From NCBI GenBank assembly GCA_041672385.1, contig JBAYZQ010000153.1, positions 1 to 5,559 of the forward strand: a stretch of DNA of 5,559 bases, read 5' to 3'. Below are positions 1-5,559 of this stretch, piece by piece (the first letter of the stretch is position 1; each line of letters opens with the position of its first letter). The position numbers were made by a program, and so were the translations under genes. The notes under the pieces were generated by a model. The model searched no databases and was not told the origin of the DNA. It saw only the letters and a program-made list of their open reading frames with translations. The DNA comes from JBAYZQ01 sp041672385 (GTDB lineage: Bacteria; Spirochaetota; Spirochaetia; Sphaerochaetales; Sphaerochaetaceae).

Positions 1-51
1 TTTCTTTTAAACATAAGAACCCCCTTTTTTAAACTTTTATATTCTAATATC

Positions 52-150
52 ACAAATACGCACTTTTTTTATTTACTATTTACTACAAATACGCACTTTT
101 TATATATACAATTTACCACAAATGCGCACTTTTTAAAACAGTTATATACT
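52..150. repeat. Tandem array of three 33-bp repeats
   Basis: A 17-bp core, ACAAATACGCACTTTTT, begins at 52, 85 and 118. The first two copies are identical over the core and the third has a single change (ATGCGC for ATACGC). The start-to-start distance is exactly 33 bp both times. The remaining 14-16 bp of each unit is AT-rich and only loosely conserved, often containing TTTAC or TATACT. A poorer, out-of-phase match (ACATAAGAACCCCCTTTTTT, 11-30) may be a degenerate further copy. The period is too short for a CRISPR array, and there is no constant-repeat/unique-spacer pattern. Iteron-like protein-binding sites, or an intergenic repeat connected with the neighbouring insertion-sequence debris, are both possible. 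The function is unknown. The repeats themselves are plainly visible. Confidence 0.85.
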
Positions 151-365
151 AATAAATTCGAATTATCTATTAATTAGATGAAGAACTATTACATATTTAT
201 AATTTTTAGTTAATTAAAAATTTCCCAATAAATCAAATAGTATCAAATCTATCTAATTTATTATGTTGAGTCTTTCCTAAGGCGAACTCTAGGTCTTTTA
301 GAACATTCTAAGAGAACTTTAAAAATATAGCAAATTGCCTTCAAGAAAGTTGAATAAGGATAAAA
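135..365. other. AT-rich stretch without a gene
   Basis: Apart from the tail of the third 33-bp unit (to 150) and the near-palindrome at 291-318, I see no open frame, RNA gene or recognisable motif here. It lies just downstream of the decayed IS30 transposase, so the right end of that element should have been within it. I could not recognise a terminal inverted repeat. Confidence 0.5.
291..318. repeat. Near-perfect palindrome (possible hairpin)
   Basis: The core TCTTTTAGAACATTCTAAGAGA region (294-315) pairs with itself: TCT-T-TTAGAA against TTCTAA-G-AGA. This gives ten stem pairs, one of them a U-G wobble in RNA, around a central CA. Two more pairs (291/318 and 292/317) extend the stem past one mismatch. 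No T-run follows on either strand, so it does not look like an intrinsic terminator. It lies between the 33-bp repeats and the IS30 remnant and could be an operator-like dyad or a relic of the element end. Confidence 0.5.
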
Positions 366-858
366 TTATTTAATTTCTTCTTGCAAAGCTTAAAAGGGAG
401 TAATTCCGTTTAGTATTTTCCTAGGATAGGAGTTCATCCAATTTTGTACTTCTTTGATGGTCCTCTTTGTTACAGCTTCAAAATCTGTTCCTTTTGGAAG
501 AAATCTTCTAATCATACCGTTATGGTTTTCTTAATTCTTCTCCTCGTTCGCTAGAACAATAGGGATGAGCAAAATATAGAGTGGTTCTTGCCTTTTTTGT
601 AAGGATTGAGTGCATTAAAGCACTAGCAAAAGAAAAGTCAGATCCATTATCGAAATTTTATCAAATTCGTTATAAATCACACAGTAGCTTGAGTAAATCA
701 GTTTTTTCCCACATTCTTACTTGCCCTACAACCTCTGTATTTGCCTTTGCATACAATTTATGGGTTTTATTCATAAGATTCTGACATTCTACATTTTTCC
801 TTTCTGGGTATCGGAATTTGACAGATGGCTTGCTCTTACTTACATTTGGATAATCATC
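366..858 (-). pseudogene. Decayed IS30-family transposase (catalytic and C-terminal part)
   Basis: The minus strand encodes the C-terminal half of an IS30-family DDE transposase, broken in several places. One frame, open from 858, carries ERK...LMNKT (about 804-760), which looks like the family's ERKSR..KL..KT segment. It then hits stops at 670-672, 661-663 and 658-660. Between them the adjacent frame reads YNEFDKI, so small indels are likely. The first frame resumes with DNGSDF (634-651) and runs through LYFAHPYCSSERG, the E of ERG lying 33 residues after the D of DNG, the IS30 D(33)E spacing. After ERG (541-549) comes a net insertion and an in-frame TAA. The next frame then gives NGMIRRFLPKGTDF and a PRK..NGITPF tail, interrupted by another TAA before the final stop at 366-368. 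The N-terminal helix-turn-helix and the first catalytic Asp are not recognisable. The gene cannot make a functional transposase. Confidence 0.88.
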
Positions 859-942
859 TTAATTGTGGGCTTCATATTAAGAAATATATTACTATTAATA
901 AAAAAATAAAGATGCTAGAAAAATAGTGTTTATTGTTAATAA

Positions 943-1248
943 TTTCTTTATTCTGGAAAAAAGTTTCACTTTAGTATTTATGATGCAGGAACGGATGCTT
1001 ATGCACTCTATTACAGCATAATAGAAACCTCTAAATCCAACAAATTAAATACCTATGATTACTTATGGAACATTCTTACAAAAGCTCAAACCTGCAGTAC
1101 TAAAGAAGATTTAAAGCAACTTCATAAAATTTATAATAATGCTCATCCTGATTCAAAAACAAAGAAGAATTTTAAGTTTAAACCTTATAAAACACCTAGT
1201 ACTTTATCAGGAAGAATACTTTTCACTTTTGAACATGATTTAATATAA
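943..1248 (+). pseudogene. IS66-family transposase C-terminal remnant
   Basis: A plus-strand frame, open from 943 to TAA at 1246-1248, contains SGKKFHFS followed by DAGTDAYALYYSIIETSKSN and KLNTYDYLWNIL. This matches the conserved C-terminal block of IS66-type (TnpC) transposases: GRKNwLFS, then GA.ASA..YSLIETAK.NGL.P..YL. There is no start codon, and the DDE catalytic domain that should lie upstream is absent: the frame has a TAA at 940-942, and the bases before it resemble the N-N-x-x-E-R / R-P-F region only weakly. The tail after the YL helix is lysine-rich and lacks the usual LPWN ending, so it may be diverged or fused to unrelated sequence. The fragment ends 2 bp from the stop codon of the convergent HdeD-like gene. 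It is inactive debris and is not related to the IS30 remnant on its left. Confidence 0.82.
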
Positions 1249-1260
1249 GGTTAGTTTAAA
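1172..1260. repeat. Imperfect inverted repeat at the IS66 remnant / HdeD-like gene junction
   Basis: AGTTTAAACCTTATA (1175-1189) is matched in inverted orientation by TATAAGGTTAGTTTAAA (1244-1260), with a perfect 9-bp arm (AACCTTATA/TATAAGGTT) and a 2-base interruption after it. About 54 bases separate the arms. The right arm covers the stop codons of both converging frames. The loop is long and there is no following T-run, so a terminator is not supported. Chance in AT-rich DNA is possible. Confidence 0.3.
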
Positions 1261-1862
1261 GGTTCAGCTTCTGCTTCATTAGCCTTTTCTGCTACTTTGA
1301 TTTTATGGTTTCTTATCATTGAGAAAATAGCTACAACAAGTCCTATCACTCCAGCTATTACAATTATCCAACCAACAAGTTTCATAAAGCTTTCACCGAT
1401 TTTCTGTGGTGCAATGAAAAGAAGTATTGCAAAAAATAAATCAAGAAGCGCCTCAATCAACCCACCTTTTGAATTATACTCATACTTTCTAAAAGCAAAA
1501 ACCATTCTTAGTTTAACTACAGCCTCAAAAACAAGATAAATTCCAATGGTATAAGCTGAAATAACCCAAACTCCTTTTGCAAAAGCTAGATTAAAGATTA
1601 TTGCAAAAAGTCCTAAGACAATAGAAATAAAACTTTCAATTTTCAAACCCTTATTAATTTTTATTTTTCTTTCATCTTCTAAAAAAGATAATTTATCAGA
1701 AGAAAATAATTCGCTTAAACCATGAACAACAGCAAAAATACCCCCAATTAATACAATAATCTGCATAAAGTTCAAAGAATATTTTATCAGTAAAAACCCA
1801 ATAAATACGACTATCAAACTCCCAATAATTTCTTTAATATTTCCCCAATTATTATTTTTCAT
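1251..1862 (-). CDS. DUF308/HdeD-like six-helix membrane protein
   Basis: This 203-residue protein is predominantly hydrophobic, with about six membrane segments near residues 11-29, 32-52, 75-93, 97-118, 136-152 and 161-183. The pairs of helices are Gly-rich (IIGSL, LIGGIFAVVHG, GWIIVIAGVIGLV), as in the DUF308/HdeD family of inner-membrane proteins. HdeD itself is linked to acid resistance in Escherichia coli, but most family members are uncharacterised. A charged cytosolic-looking loop (DERKIKINK, about 63-71) and an acidic tail (EKANEAEAE) flank the helices. I chose ATG at 1860-1862 because GGAGG (1868-1872) sits 5 bases before it. The upstream ATG at 1872-1874 would put the Shine-Dalgarno inside the coding sequence. 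It is the last gene of the cluster, and its stop codon lies 2 bp from the inverted IS66 stub, so the original downstream region has been lost or displaced. Family assignment is by fold pattern only; any stress role here is inference. Confidence 0.72.
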   Translation of the reverse strand: MKNNNWGNIKEIIGSLIVVFIGFLLIKYSLNFMQIIVLIGGIFAVVHGLSELFSSDKLSFLEDERKIKINKGLKIESFISIVLGLFAIIFNLAFAKGVWVISAYTIGIYLVFEAVVKLRMVFAFRKYEYNSKGGLIEALLDLFFAILLFIAPQKIGESFMKLVGWIIVIAGVIGLVVAIFSMIRNHKIKVAEKANEAEAEPLN

Positions 1863-1867
1863 TTTTA

Positions 1868-1872
1868 CCTCC
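1868..1872 (-). promoter_or_regulatory. Shine-Dalgarno GGAGG setting the HdeD-like start
   Basis: On the minus strand, TGATGGAGGTAAAAATG contains the FKBP stop codon (TGA, 1874-1876), an overlapping ATG (1872-1874), then GGAGG and, after TAAAA, a second ATG (1860-1862). The 5-base spacing favours the second ATG. The arrangement suggests translational coupling to the FKBP gene. Confidence 0.75.
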
Positions 1873-1873
1873 A

Positions 1874-2539
1874 TCAGTCATTGACTGAAATCAATTCAAC
1901 ATTAAAAATCAGCAAAGAGTTAGGACTTACAGTTTGAGTTCCTTCTTCTCCATATCCAAGACTTGGTTCTACCCAAAAACGATATTTTGATCCTTCTTTC
2001 ATAAGACAAATCCCTTCTTTAAACCCTGGGACCAAATCTTCAAGATTTTTTATTGAGGGCTCATTTCGTTCATAAGAACTATCAACAATCTTTCCATCCA
2101 TTGAAATAATTTCATAGTTGATAGTAACACTATCTGTTTGTTCAGGTGTTTTACCAGTACCTTGTTTTAGAATTTTATATTGGAGTCCAGAATCAGTAGT
2201 AATTACACCTGAAATCTTTTTATTCTGTTTTAAGAAATTTTCAGCCTGCTCTAAATTCGCAGTTGCAACTTGATTTTGCTGTTCATAAAGATACTGTTGA
2301 TAAGAAGAAAAAGCCTCTTTTATTTCCTCTTGGGAAAAAGCACTTTTACCTTTTGAAGCCTCTGCCGCTCCTTCTAAGAAAACATCAAAATTTAAATCAG
2401 GATAATTACTTACCATAGAACTATAAAGCAAAGCTCCATAAGCATAAGCAAACTTATCACTAACACTATCATTCTGATTAATAGCAAAAAGCTGAACTGC
2501 TAATAAACAAACAATTAATATCAAAAAAAATCTTTTCAT
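1874..2539 (-). CDS. Periplasmic FKBP-type peptidyl-prolyl cis-trans isomerase (Mip/FkpA-like)
   Basis: This 221-residue protein has a Sec signal peptide (MKRFF, hydrophobic core, probable cleavage after LFA at about 19). The Cys at 11 is inside the hydrophobic core and is not a lipobox. Residues about 25-105 form the helical N-terminal domain that dimerises in Mip/FkpA proteins, ending in the hallmark NFLKQN...GV...SGLQY (101-121). The FKBP catalytic domain covers about 120-219. By alignment with FKBP12, the pocket keeps Tyr142, Asp153, Tyr196 and Phe212. The floor Trp is Phe173, and the usual Phe before the Asp is Val152. These changes occur in other bacterial FKBPs and should leave proline isomerisation possible, though FK506 affinity may differ. 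The expected role is folding of exported proteins. The gap of 54 bp upstream and the absence of a clear Shine-Dalgarno set this gene apart from its neighbours, so it may have its own promoter. Its stop overlaps the next gene's translation signals. Confidence 0.93.
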   Translation of the reverse strand: MKRFFLILIVCLLAVQLFAINQNDSVSDKFAYAYGALLYSSMVSNYPDLNFDVFLEGAAEASKGKSAFSQEEIKEAFSSYQQYLYEQQNQVATANLEQAENFLKQNKKISGVITTDSGLQYKILKQGTGKTPEQTDSVTINYEIISMDGKIVDSSYERNEPSIKNLEDLVPGFKEGICLMKEGSKYRFWVEPSLGYGEEGTQTVSPNSLLIFNVELISVND

Positions 2540-2593
2540 AACACTAATTTATCCACATAAACTTATTAAGTCCAGTAATACCAAATTATTATC
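2540..2593 (-). promoter_or_regulatory. Possible promoter/leader of the FKBP gene
   Basis: This is the only intergenic gap in the minus-strand cluster. On the minus strand it contains TTGGTA, 17 bases, then TTTATG, a weak match to a sigma-70 pair, and GTGGATAAATT nearer the gene. No good ribosome-binding site precedes the ATG: the closest purine run, GGATAAA, is over 10 bases away. The case is suggestive only. Confidence 0.25.
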
Positions 2594-3025
2594 TTATTTT
2601 TTTTTAAGAAACAAACTCTTAATAATAATAAAGAAAAAAATATAAATAAAAATTTGAGCAGAAAAACTTCCCAAAAAATCAGCTAAAACATCCAAAGGAT
2701 CTCGAAACCTATGGAAAAAGGGCTGAATAATTTCAATTAGTATTCCAACTATTGTTGATAATAAAATGCTATTTATACTAATTATCCAATTTGATTTAAA
2801 AAAAAGATAGAACTTATTTTTGCTGTTATTTTTTAAAGAATTTATTGAAAAGAAACAGAAAAACAGAAAAAAACTTAAAACAAAATATGCTATAAAATGG
2901 CCAACTTTATCATTCATGGACGAAATTACGGGATTTGAAATAGTTTGTTTTAAAGAAAACACATTTACAAGAATAAAAGTCAAAATGGTAAGAACAATTG
3001 CAATTTTTCTTATTATTTTTTGCAT
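2594..3025 (-). CDS. VanZ-like membrane protein
   Basis: This small integral membrane protein (143 residues) has four hydrophobic segments at about 8-25, 43-62, 80-100 and 114-138. The polar signature of the VanZ-like family is present: DKVGH (39-43) before helix 2, EIIQ (98-101) at the end of helix 3, then RFRDPLDVLADFLGS (106-120) with Arg108, Asp109, Asp112 and Asp116. VanZ of enterococci gives low-level teicoplanin resistance, but the family is broad and most members, including short ones like this, have no known substrate. The protein is expected in the inner membrane. The ATG (3023-3025) overlaps the end of the radical SAM gene by 13 bp and is preceded by AGGGGG 4 bases upstream. The coding sequence is very AT-rich with runs of Phe, Ile and Lys, as expected for a membrane protein in this genome. 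It gives no reason to infer antibiotic resistance here. Confidence 0.85.
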   Translation of the reverse strand: MQKIIRKIAIVLTILTFILVNVFSLKQTISNPVISSMNDKVGHFIAYFVLSFFLFFCFFSINSLKNNSKNKFYLFFKSNWIISINSILLSTIVGILIEIIQPFFHRFRDPLDVLADFLGSFSAQIFIYIFFFIIIKSLFLKKK

Positions 3026-4014
3026 AAATCCCCCTGAGAAGCATTTAATTCTTTCATGTTAGCTTTTAGTTTTCTTAAGAACCGTGACTTATCATCAAAA
3101 AAACGTGGACTTGCTAGTCTATGCTCGGGAGTTTCACAAATTAAGCGTTGAATAATAATATCTTTTCTTATACGTCTTAATACATAAATTGTATCTTGAA
3201 TATGGCGAGAAGTAGAACATGTTGTGATTTCACCTTCTAAAAAATCATTATACAAAGCACTTTGAGAAGTAATATGCAAGTTATGAATCTTAAGAGCATC
3301 ACTACCACTTTCATTTACCGCTTTTATAGTCAAATCTAAATCTTCTTTAGTTTCCGAAGGATAACCAATAATTATATGGGTACATAGCTTTAGGCCCTTA
3401 GCTTTTACCCTTTTTGCCGAATTTTTATAGCAGGCAACATCATGTCCTCTTCTCATAAGAGTCAAAATCCTGTCACTTCCACTTTGAAGGCCAAGCTCAA
3501 TCCAAAGATCATCCACTCTATCTTTGTAGCTACAAATAAAATCAATTACAGAATCTGAAGTACAATCAGGTCTAGTGGAAATAATAAACTCTTTCCAATC
3601 TCCTTTTGACAAAGCAAAATCATAGATTTCCTTAAGCTCAGAAATGGGTGCAAAAGTATTGGAATAAGCTTGAAAATAGAGGCTGTAATTTGTTGTCTTA
3701 TATCTACGAGTAACAAATTCTTTACCCCGGTCAATCTGTTGAGCAATACTAGAGAGTCTCCTTTCTTCACATAAATCAGCAAAAGGGCTAGTTTTAAGAA
3801 GAGGATCTTTTAAAAAGTGACTTTCATGAGTGAAAGAGCTTTCTTCTTCTCTTGCATAGGAAGCAGAAGAGCCTAACTCATCACAGTAAATACATCCACC
3901 ATGCCTATTTTTATCTCTATTAGGACAAGAAAACCCAGCGTCAACTCCAATTCTATAAACACTAGAACCAAATCGTTTTATTAAATACTCTTTATATGTT
4001 TTAAAATATTCCAT
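3013..4014 (-). CDS. Radical SAM protein, TIGR01212/YhcC family
   Basis: This 333-residue protein is close to the usual length for the family. The [4Fe-4S] cluster ligands are Cys30, Cys41 and Cys44 in CPNRDKNRHGGCIYC, the CX10CX2C spacing typical of YhcC/YtqA proteins rather than the classical CX3CX2C. Other family blocks follow in order: FQAYSNT (114-120), STRPDC (146-151), WIELGLQSG (171-179), the SAM-binding-side HIIIGYPSE (213-221) and KIHNLHI (242-248). The N-terminal YLIKRFG...VYRIGVDAGFSC is also characteristic. The family is distantly Elp3-like; I know of no firmly established substrate, so the reaction is left open. Residues about 56-88, between the cluster motif and IAQQIDRGKEF, look longer than in relatives I remember. 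I chose ATG 4012-4014 because GGAGG lies 9 bases upstream and the family starts with this M-x-Y-x-x-Y pattern. A start at 4074 would add 20 residues read inside the upstream gene. Confidence 0.93.
   Translation of the reverse strand: MEYFKTYKEYLIKRFGSSVYRIGVDAGFSCPNRDKNRHGGCIYCDELGSSASYAREEESSFTHESHFLKDPLLKTSPFADLCEERRLSSIAQQIDRGKEFVTRRYKTTNYSLYFQAYSNTFAPISELKEIYDFALSKGDWKEFIISTRPDCTSDSVIDFICSYKDRVDDLWIELGLQSGSDRILTLMRRGHDVACYKNSAKRVKAKGLKLCTHIIIGYPSETKEDLDLTIKAVNESGSDALKIHNLHITSQSALYNDFLEGEITTCSTSRHIQDTIYVLRRIRKDIIIQRLICETPEHRLASPRFFDDKSRFLRKLKANMKELNASQGDLCKK
3030..3035 (-). promoter_or_regulatory. Ribosome-binding site of the VanZ-like gene
   Basis: AGGGGG followed by ATTT and ATG on the minus strand. 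It lies within the last codons of the radical SAM gene (…QGDLCKK), so the two genes probably share a transcript and are translationally coupled. Confidence 0.65.
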
Positions 4015-4015
4015 C

Positions 4016-5559
4016 CTACCAGACCTCCATGAAAATACTAACATGTCCTTTAAGGCTGGCTCCAACACCAGCAATTATATCACCTAAAGGTGTTTTCAAT
4101 CCAAAGCCTAAAGCAAGACCCGAATCAAAAGAATCCAACCTATCAAAAGGCTTGGTTGCTTTATCTCCAACTAAAGGATACTCAATAGTATCAAAACAAT
4201 TATTACTGTCAAAAAAACCACTACTACTTTTAAGATAAATACAAGAATCAATTACAGTTGGAAGCCAAAATTGCCAACCAATTTCAAAAAGAACAATGTC
4301 TTTAGAATAGGAAAAAATTGGATAACCAGGAATCCCTGAAATTGAGCCCATATCGTTATAAGAAGCTACAACCAAACTTACTAATCTCTTAGTATTAGCC
4401 TTAACTCCATAAAAAAATGTATTCTTATCATTAACTGGAAGAAATTGCTTTAAATCAATTCCAAAATCATAGGTTAATCCCCTTTCCCAAAATCCAAGAC
4501 TTCCACCATAGCTTAATTTATAACCCTCTTTTAGAAGGAACCCTTCACCTTTATCATATAGACAACCTTCAAATCTTAAAGAGGGATTCACAAAAACAAC
4601 TGGTTCCCAGTTTTCTATTTCTAGAGAAGGTTTTCCAATAGTACCAAGATTAATCGATAATTGGATACTATTTTTCGAAGCACTTACTGTTTGAACCTTT
4701 TTAAATTTAGATTTTAAACTCAAAGAACTCATAAGTTTTAGCCCAAAAGAAAAAGAAGTGTCCAATGTTGGAATTTGAATACAACTCAGAATTGATAAAG
4801 CACCAAATCCAAATTCTATTGAAGGGATAAAATAAATATTACTGAGAGAAGTTAGGGGAACTTTAGCAAATACCCCAGTATGGAATCCTTCTTTAATCAA
4901 GAAATGAAGATTAAGAATCCAATGAGAATTTTCAAAAGACTCTTTATTGAAATTTAAACTTATCAAAGGATTAAAGGACATAGAATAGCTATCTGTACTA
5001 GGAGAATAAGAGAAAGACGAAGATCCAAAAGCTCCTAGTCCTAAATATGACCTTTCATACGAACTTTCATCAATTTCAGGGAAAAAAGCATTATTACTTA
5101 CAGGTAAAGAAAAATAAGAACCAACTCTAGAAGGGTCTTTCTTATTAGTATTGCCAGTAATTTCCGCTATCTGTTCAAATTGTTTTTCATAGTGAGAAGC
5201 TTCTTTTCTTCCTATTTCAACAATAGCTTCTGGACTACCAAATTCCAAAACACCAAATTTTTCTGTTATAGGATTCAAGAATACAGCGGTATTTTGTCTA
5301 ACATAATCTTCATCAAATTCGGTAACCAATTTAAGTATCTGTTCAATAGTCTGACTCATTGATTCTACTTCAAGATTATCCTCATCCTCTCGATAATTTG
5401 CATTCTGGGCAATAATTATATCACATCCCATACTCTTAGCAGTTTTTACGGAAATGTTATCTGCCATACCACCATCCCAATACTGTTTTGAATCAATGGT
5501 ATAGGGTTTAAAAACCATAGGAATGGCCATACTAGCTCTCATAGCCTCAACCAAAGAAC
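4016..5559 (-). CDS. Patatin-like phospholipase with C-terminal outer-membrane barrel (5' end outside window)
   Basis: About 514 codons are visible and the frame is open to the right edge, so the beginning is missing. The first visible residues, LVEAMRASMAIPMVF, then YWDGGMADNISV, match the end of the patatin/RssA-type alpha/beta hydrolase domain. The Asp of DGG is the expected partner of the catalytic Ser, whose G-x-S-x-G motif must lie outside the window. The patatin fold seems to finish by about residue 135. The remaining roughly 375 residues are rich in Ser, Gly, Phe and Tyr, with many alternating hydrophobic stretches, few charges and turn residues, and a C-terminal Trp (SIFMEVW). This is what an outer-membrane beta-barrel with an aromatic C-terminal signal looks like. 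Patatin plus barrel is the plan of PlpD-type (type Vd) autotransporters and related outer-membrane proteins. I see no POTRA domain by eye, but the segment at 136-165 is short and unclear. Expected activity is lipid acyl hydrolysis at the cell surface or in the periplasm. It is the first visible gene of the cluster. Confidence 0.87.
   Translation of the reverse strand, partial: SLVEAMRASMAIPMVFKPYTIDSKQYWDGGMADNISVKTAKSMGCDIIIAQNANYREDEDNLEVESMSQTIEQILKLVTEFDEDYVRQNTAVFLNPITEKFGVLEFGSPEAIVEIGRKEASHYEKQFEQIAEITGNTNKKDPSRVGSYFSLPVSNNAFFPEIDESSYERSYLGLGAFGSSSFSYSPSTDSYSMSFNPLISLNFNKESFENSHWILNLHFLIKEGFHTGVFAKVPLTSLSNIYFIPSIEFGFGALSILSCIQIPTLDTSFSFGLKLMSSLSLKSKFKKVQTVSASKNSIQLSINLGTIGKPSLEIENWEPVVFVNPSLRFEGCLYDKGEGFLLKEGYKLSYGGSLGFWERGLTYDFGIDLKQFLPVNDKNTFFYGVKANTKRLVSLVVASYNDMGSISGIPGYPIFSYSKDIVLFEIGWQFWLPTVIDSCIYLKSSSGFFDSNNCFDTIEYPLVGDKATKPFDRLDSFDSGLALGFGLKTPLGDIIAGVGASLKGHVSIFMEVW
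4024..4028 (-). promoter_or_regulatory. Shine-Dalgarno GGAGG setting the radical SAM start
   Basis: GGAGG lies inside the last codons of the patatin-like gene (M-E-V-W-stop). TCTGGTAGG separates it from the ATG at 4012-4014. The upstream TAG and the new ATG are one base apart, a stop-start arrangement that implies translational coupling. Confidence 0.75.

Noticed and set aside
52..150. CRISPR array
   Set aside because: A 33-bp period leaves only about 16 bp between cores. The intervening sequences are similar AT-rich filler, not unique spacers, and no cas genes are present.
581..784. Plus-strand frame of 67 codons
   Set aside because: It lies antisense to the IS30 transposase remnant, whose conserved motifs explain this stretch. 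It has no family resemblance or ribosome site.
721..909. Plus-strand frame ending in a hydrophobic segment (WIIILIVGFILRNILLLIKK)
   Set aside because: The TTG start has no ribosome site and the first part is antisense to the transposase remnant. The hydrophobic tail looks like a membrane helix, but AT-rich DNA gives such runs by chance. I cannot exclude that 830-909 is the end of some lost gene.
1297..1539. Plus-strand frame of 80 codons
   Set aside because: It is a shadow of the HdeD-like gene in the opposite strand, with no ribosome site or recognisable features.
2594..3025. Glycopeptide-resistance gene vanZ
   Set aside because: Only the broad VanZ-like fold is supported. There are no other van genes, and an organism with an outer membrane would not need it.
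4012..4074. Longer start for the radical SAM protein at 4074
   Set aside because: The 20 extra residues are read within the patatin-like gene. The family N-terminus and a well-placed GGAGG both support 4014.

Overview
The window reads as a chromosomal segment of a low-GC, Gram-negative, outer-membrane-bearing bacterium. A host-associated spirochaete of the Treponema type is my best guess, but only a guess. It rests on the AT-richness, a patatin-type protein with a beta-barrel-like C-terminal half, a periplasmic Mip/FkpA-type FKBP, and a TIGR01212/YhcC-type radical SAM protein. Nothing in the window settles the taxon.

The right-hand 4.3 kb (about 1251-5559) is a compact run of five genes, all on the minus strand. 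In order of transcription they are: a patatin-like phospholipase/outer-membrane protein whose start lies beyond the right edge; a radical SAM protein of the YhcC/TIGR01212 family; a small VanZ-like membrane protein; a secreted FKBP-type peptidyl-prolyl isomerase; and a six-helix DUF308/HdeD-like membrane protein. The first three genes touch or overlap, and the last two abut with the Shine-Dalgarno overlapping the previous stop codon. The only real gap is 54 bp in front of the FKBP gene, so that gene may have its own promoter. Four of the five products act in or across the envelope (outer membrane, periplasm, inner membrane); the radical SAM enzyme is the cytosolic exception.

The left-hand 1.25 kb has no intact gene. 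It holds a decayed IS30-family transposase on the minus strand (about 366-858) and the C-terminal stub of an IS66-family transposase on the plus strand (about 943-1248). The stub stops 2 bp short of the stop codon of the HdeD-like gene. Beyond the IS30 remnant is AT-rich non-coding DNA containing a near-palindrome (291-318) and, at the extreme left, three copies of a 17-bp core repeated with an exact 33-bp period (52-150). This array is the least explained signal in the window.

I found no rRNA, tRNA, CRISPR array or clear intrinsic terminator. I do not see convincing evidence of a wholly new biological system; the best leads are the 33-bp array and the patatin-barrel-led operon.
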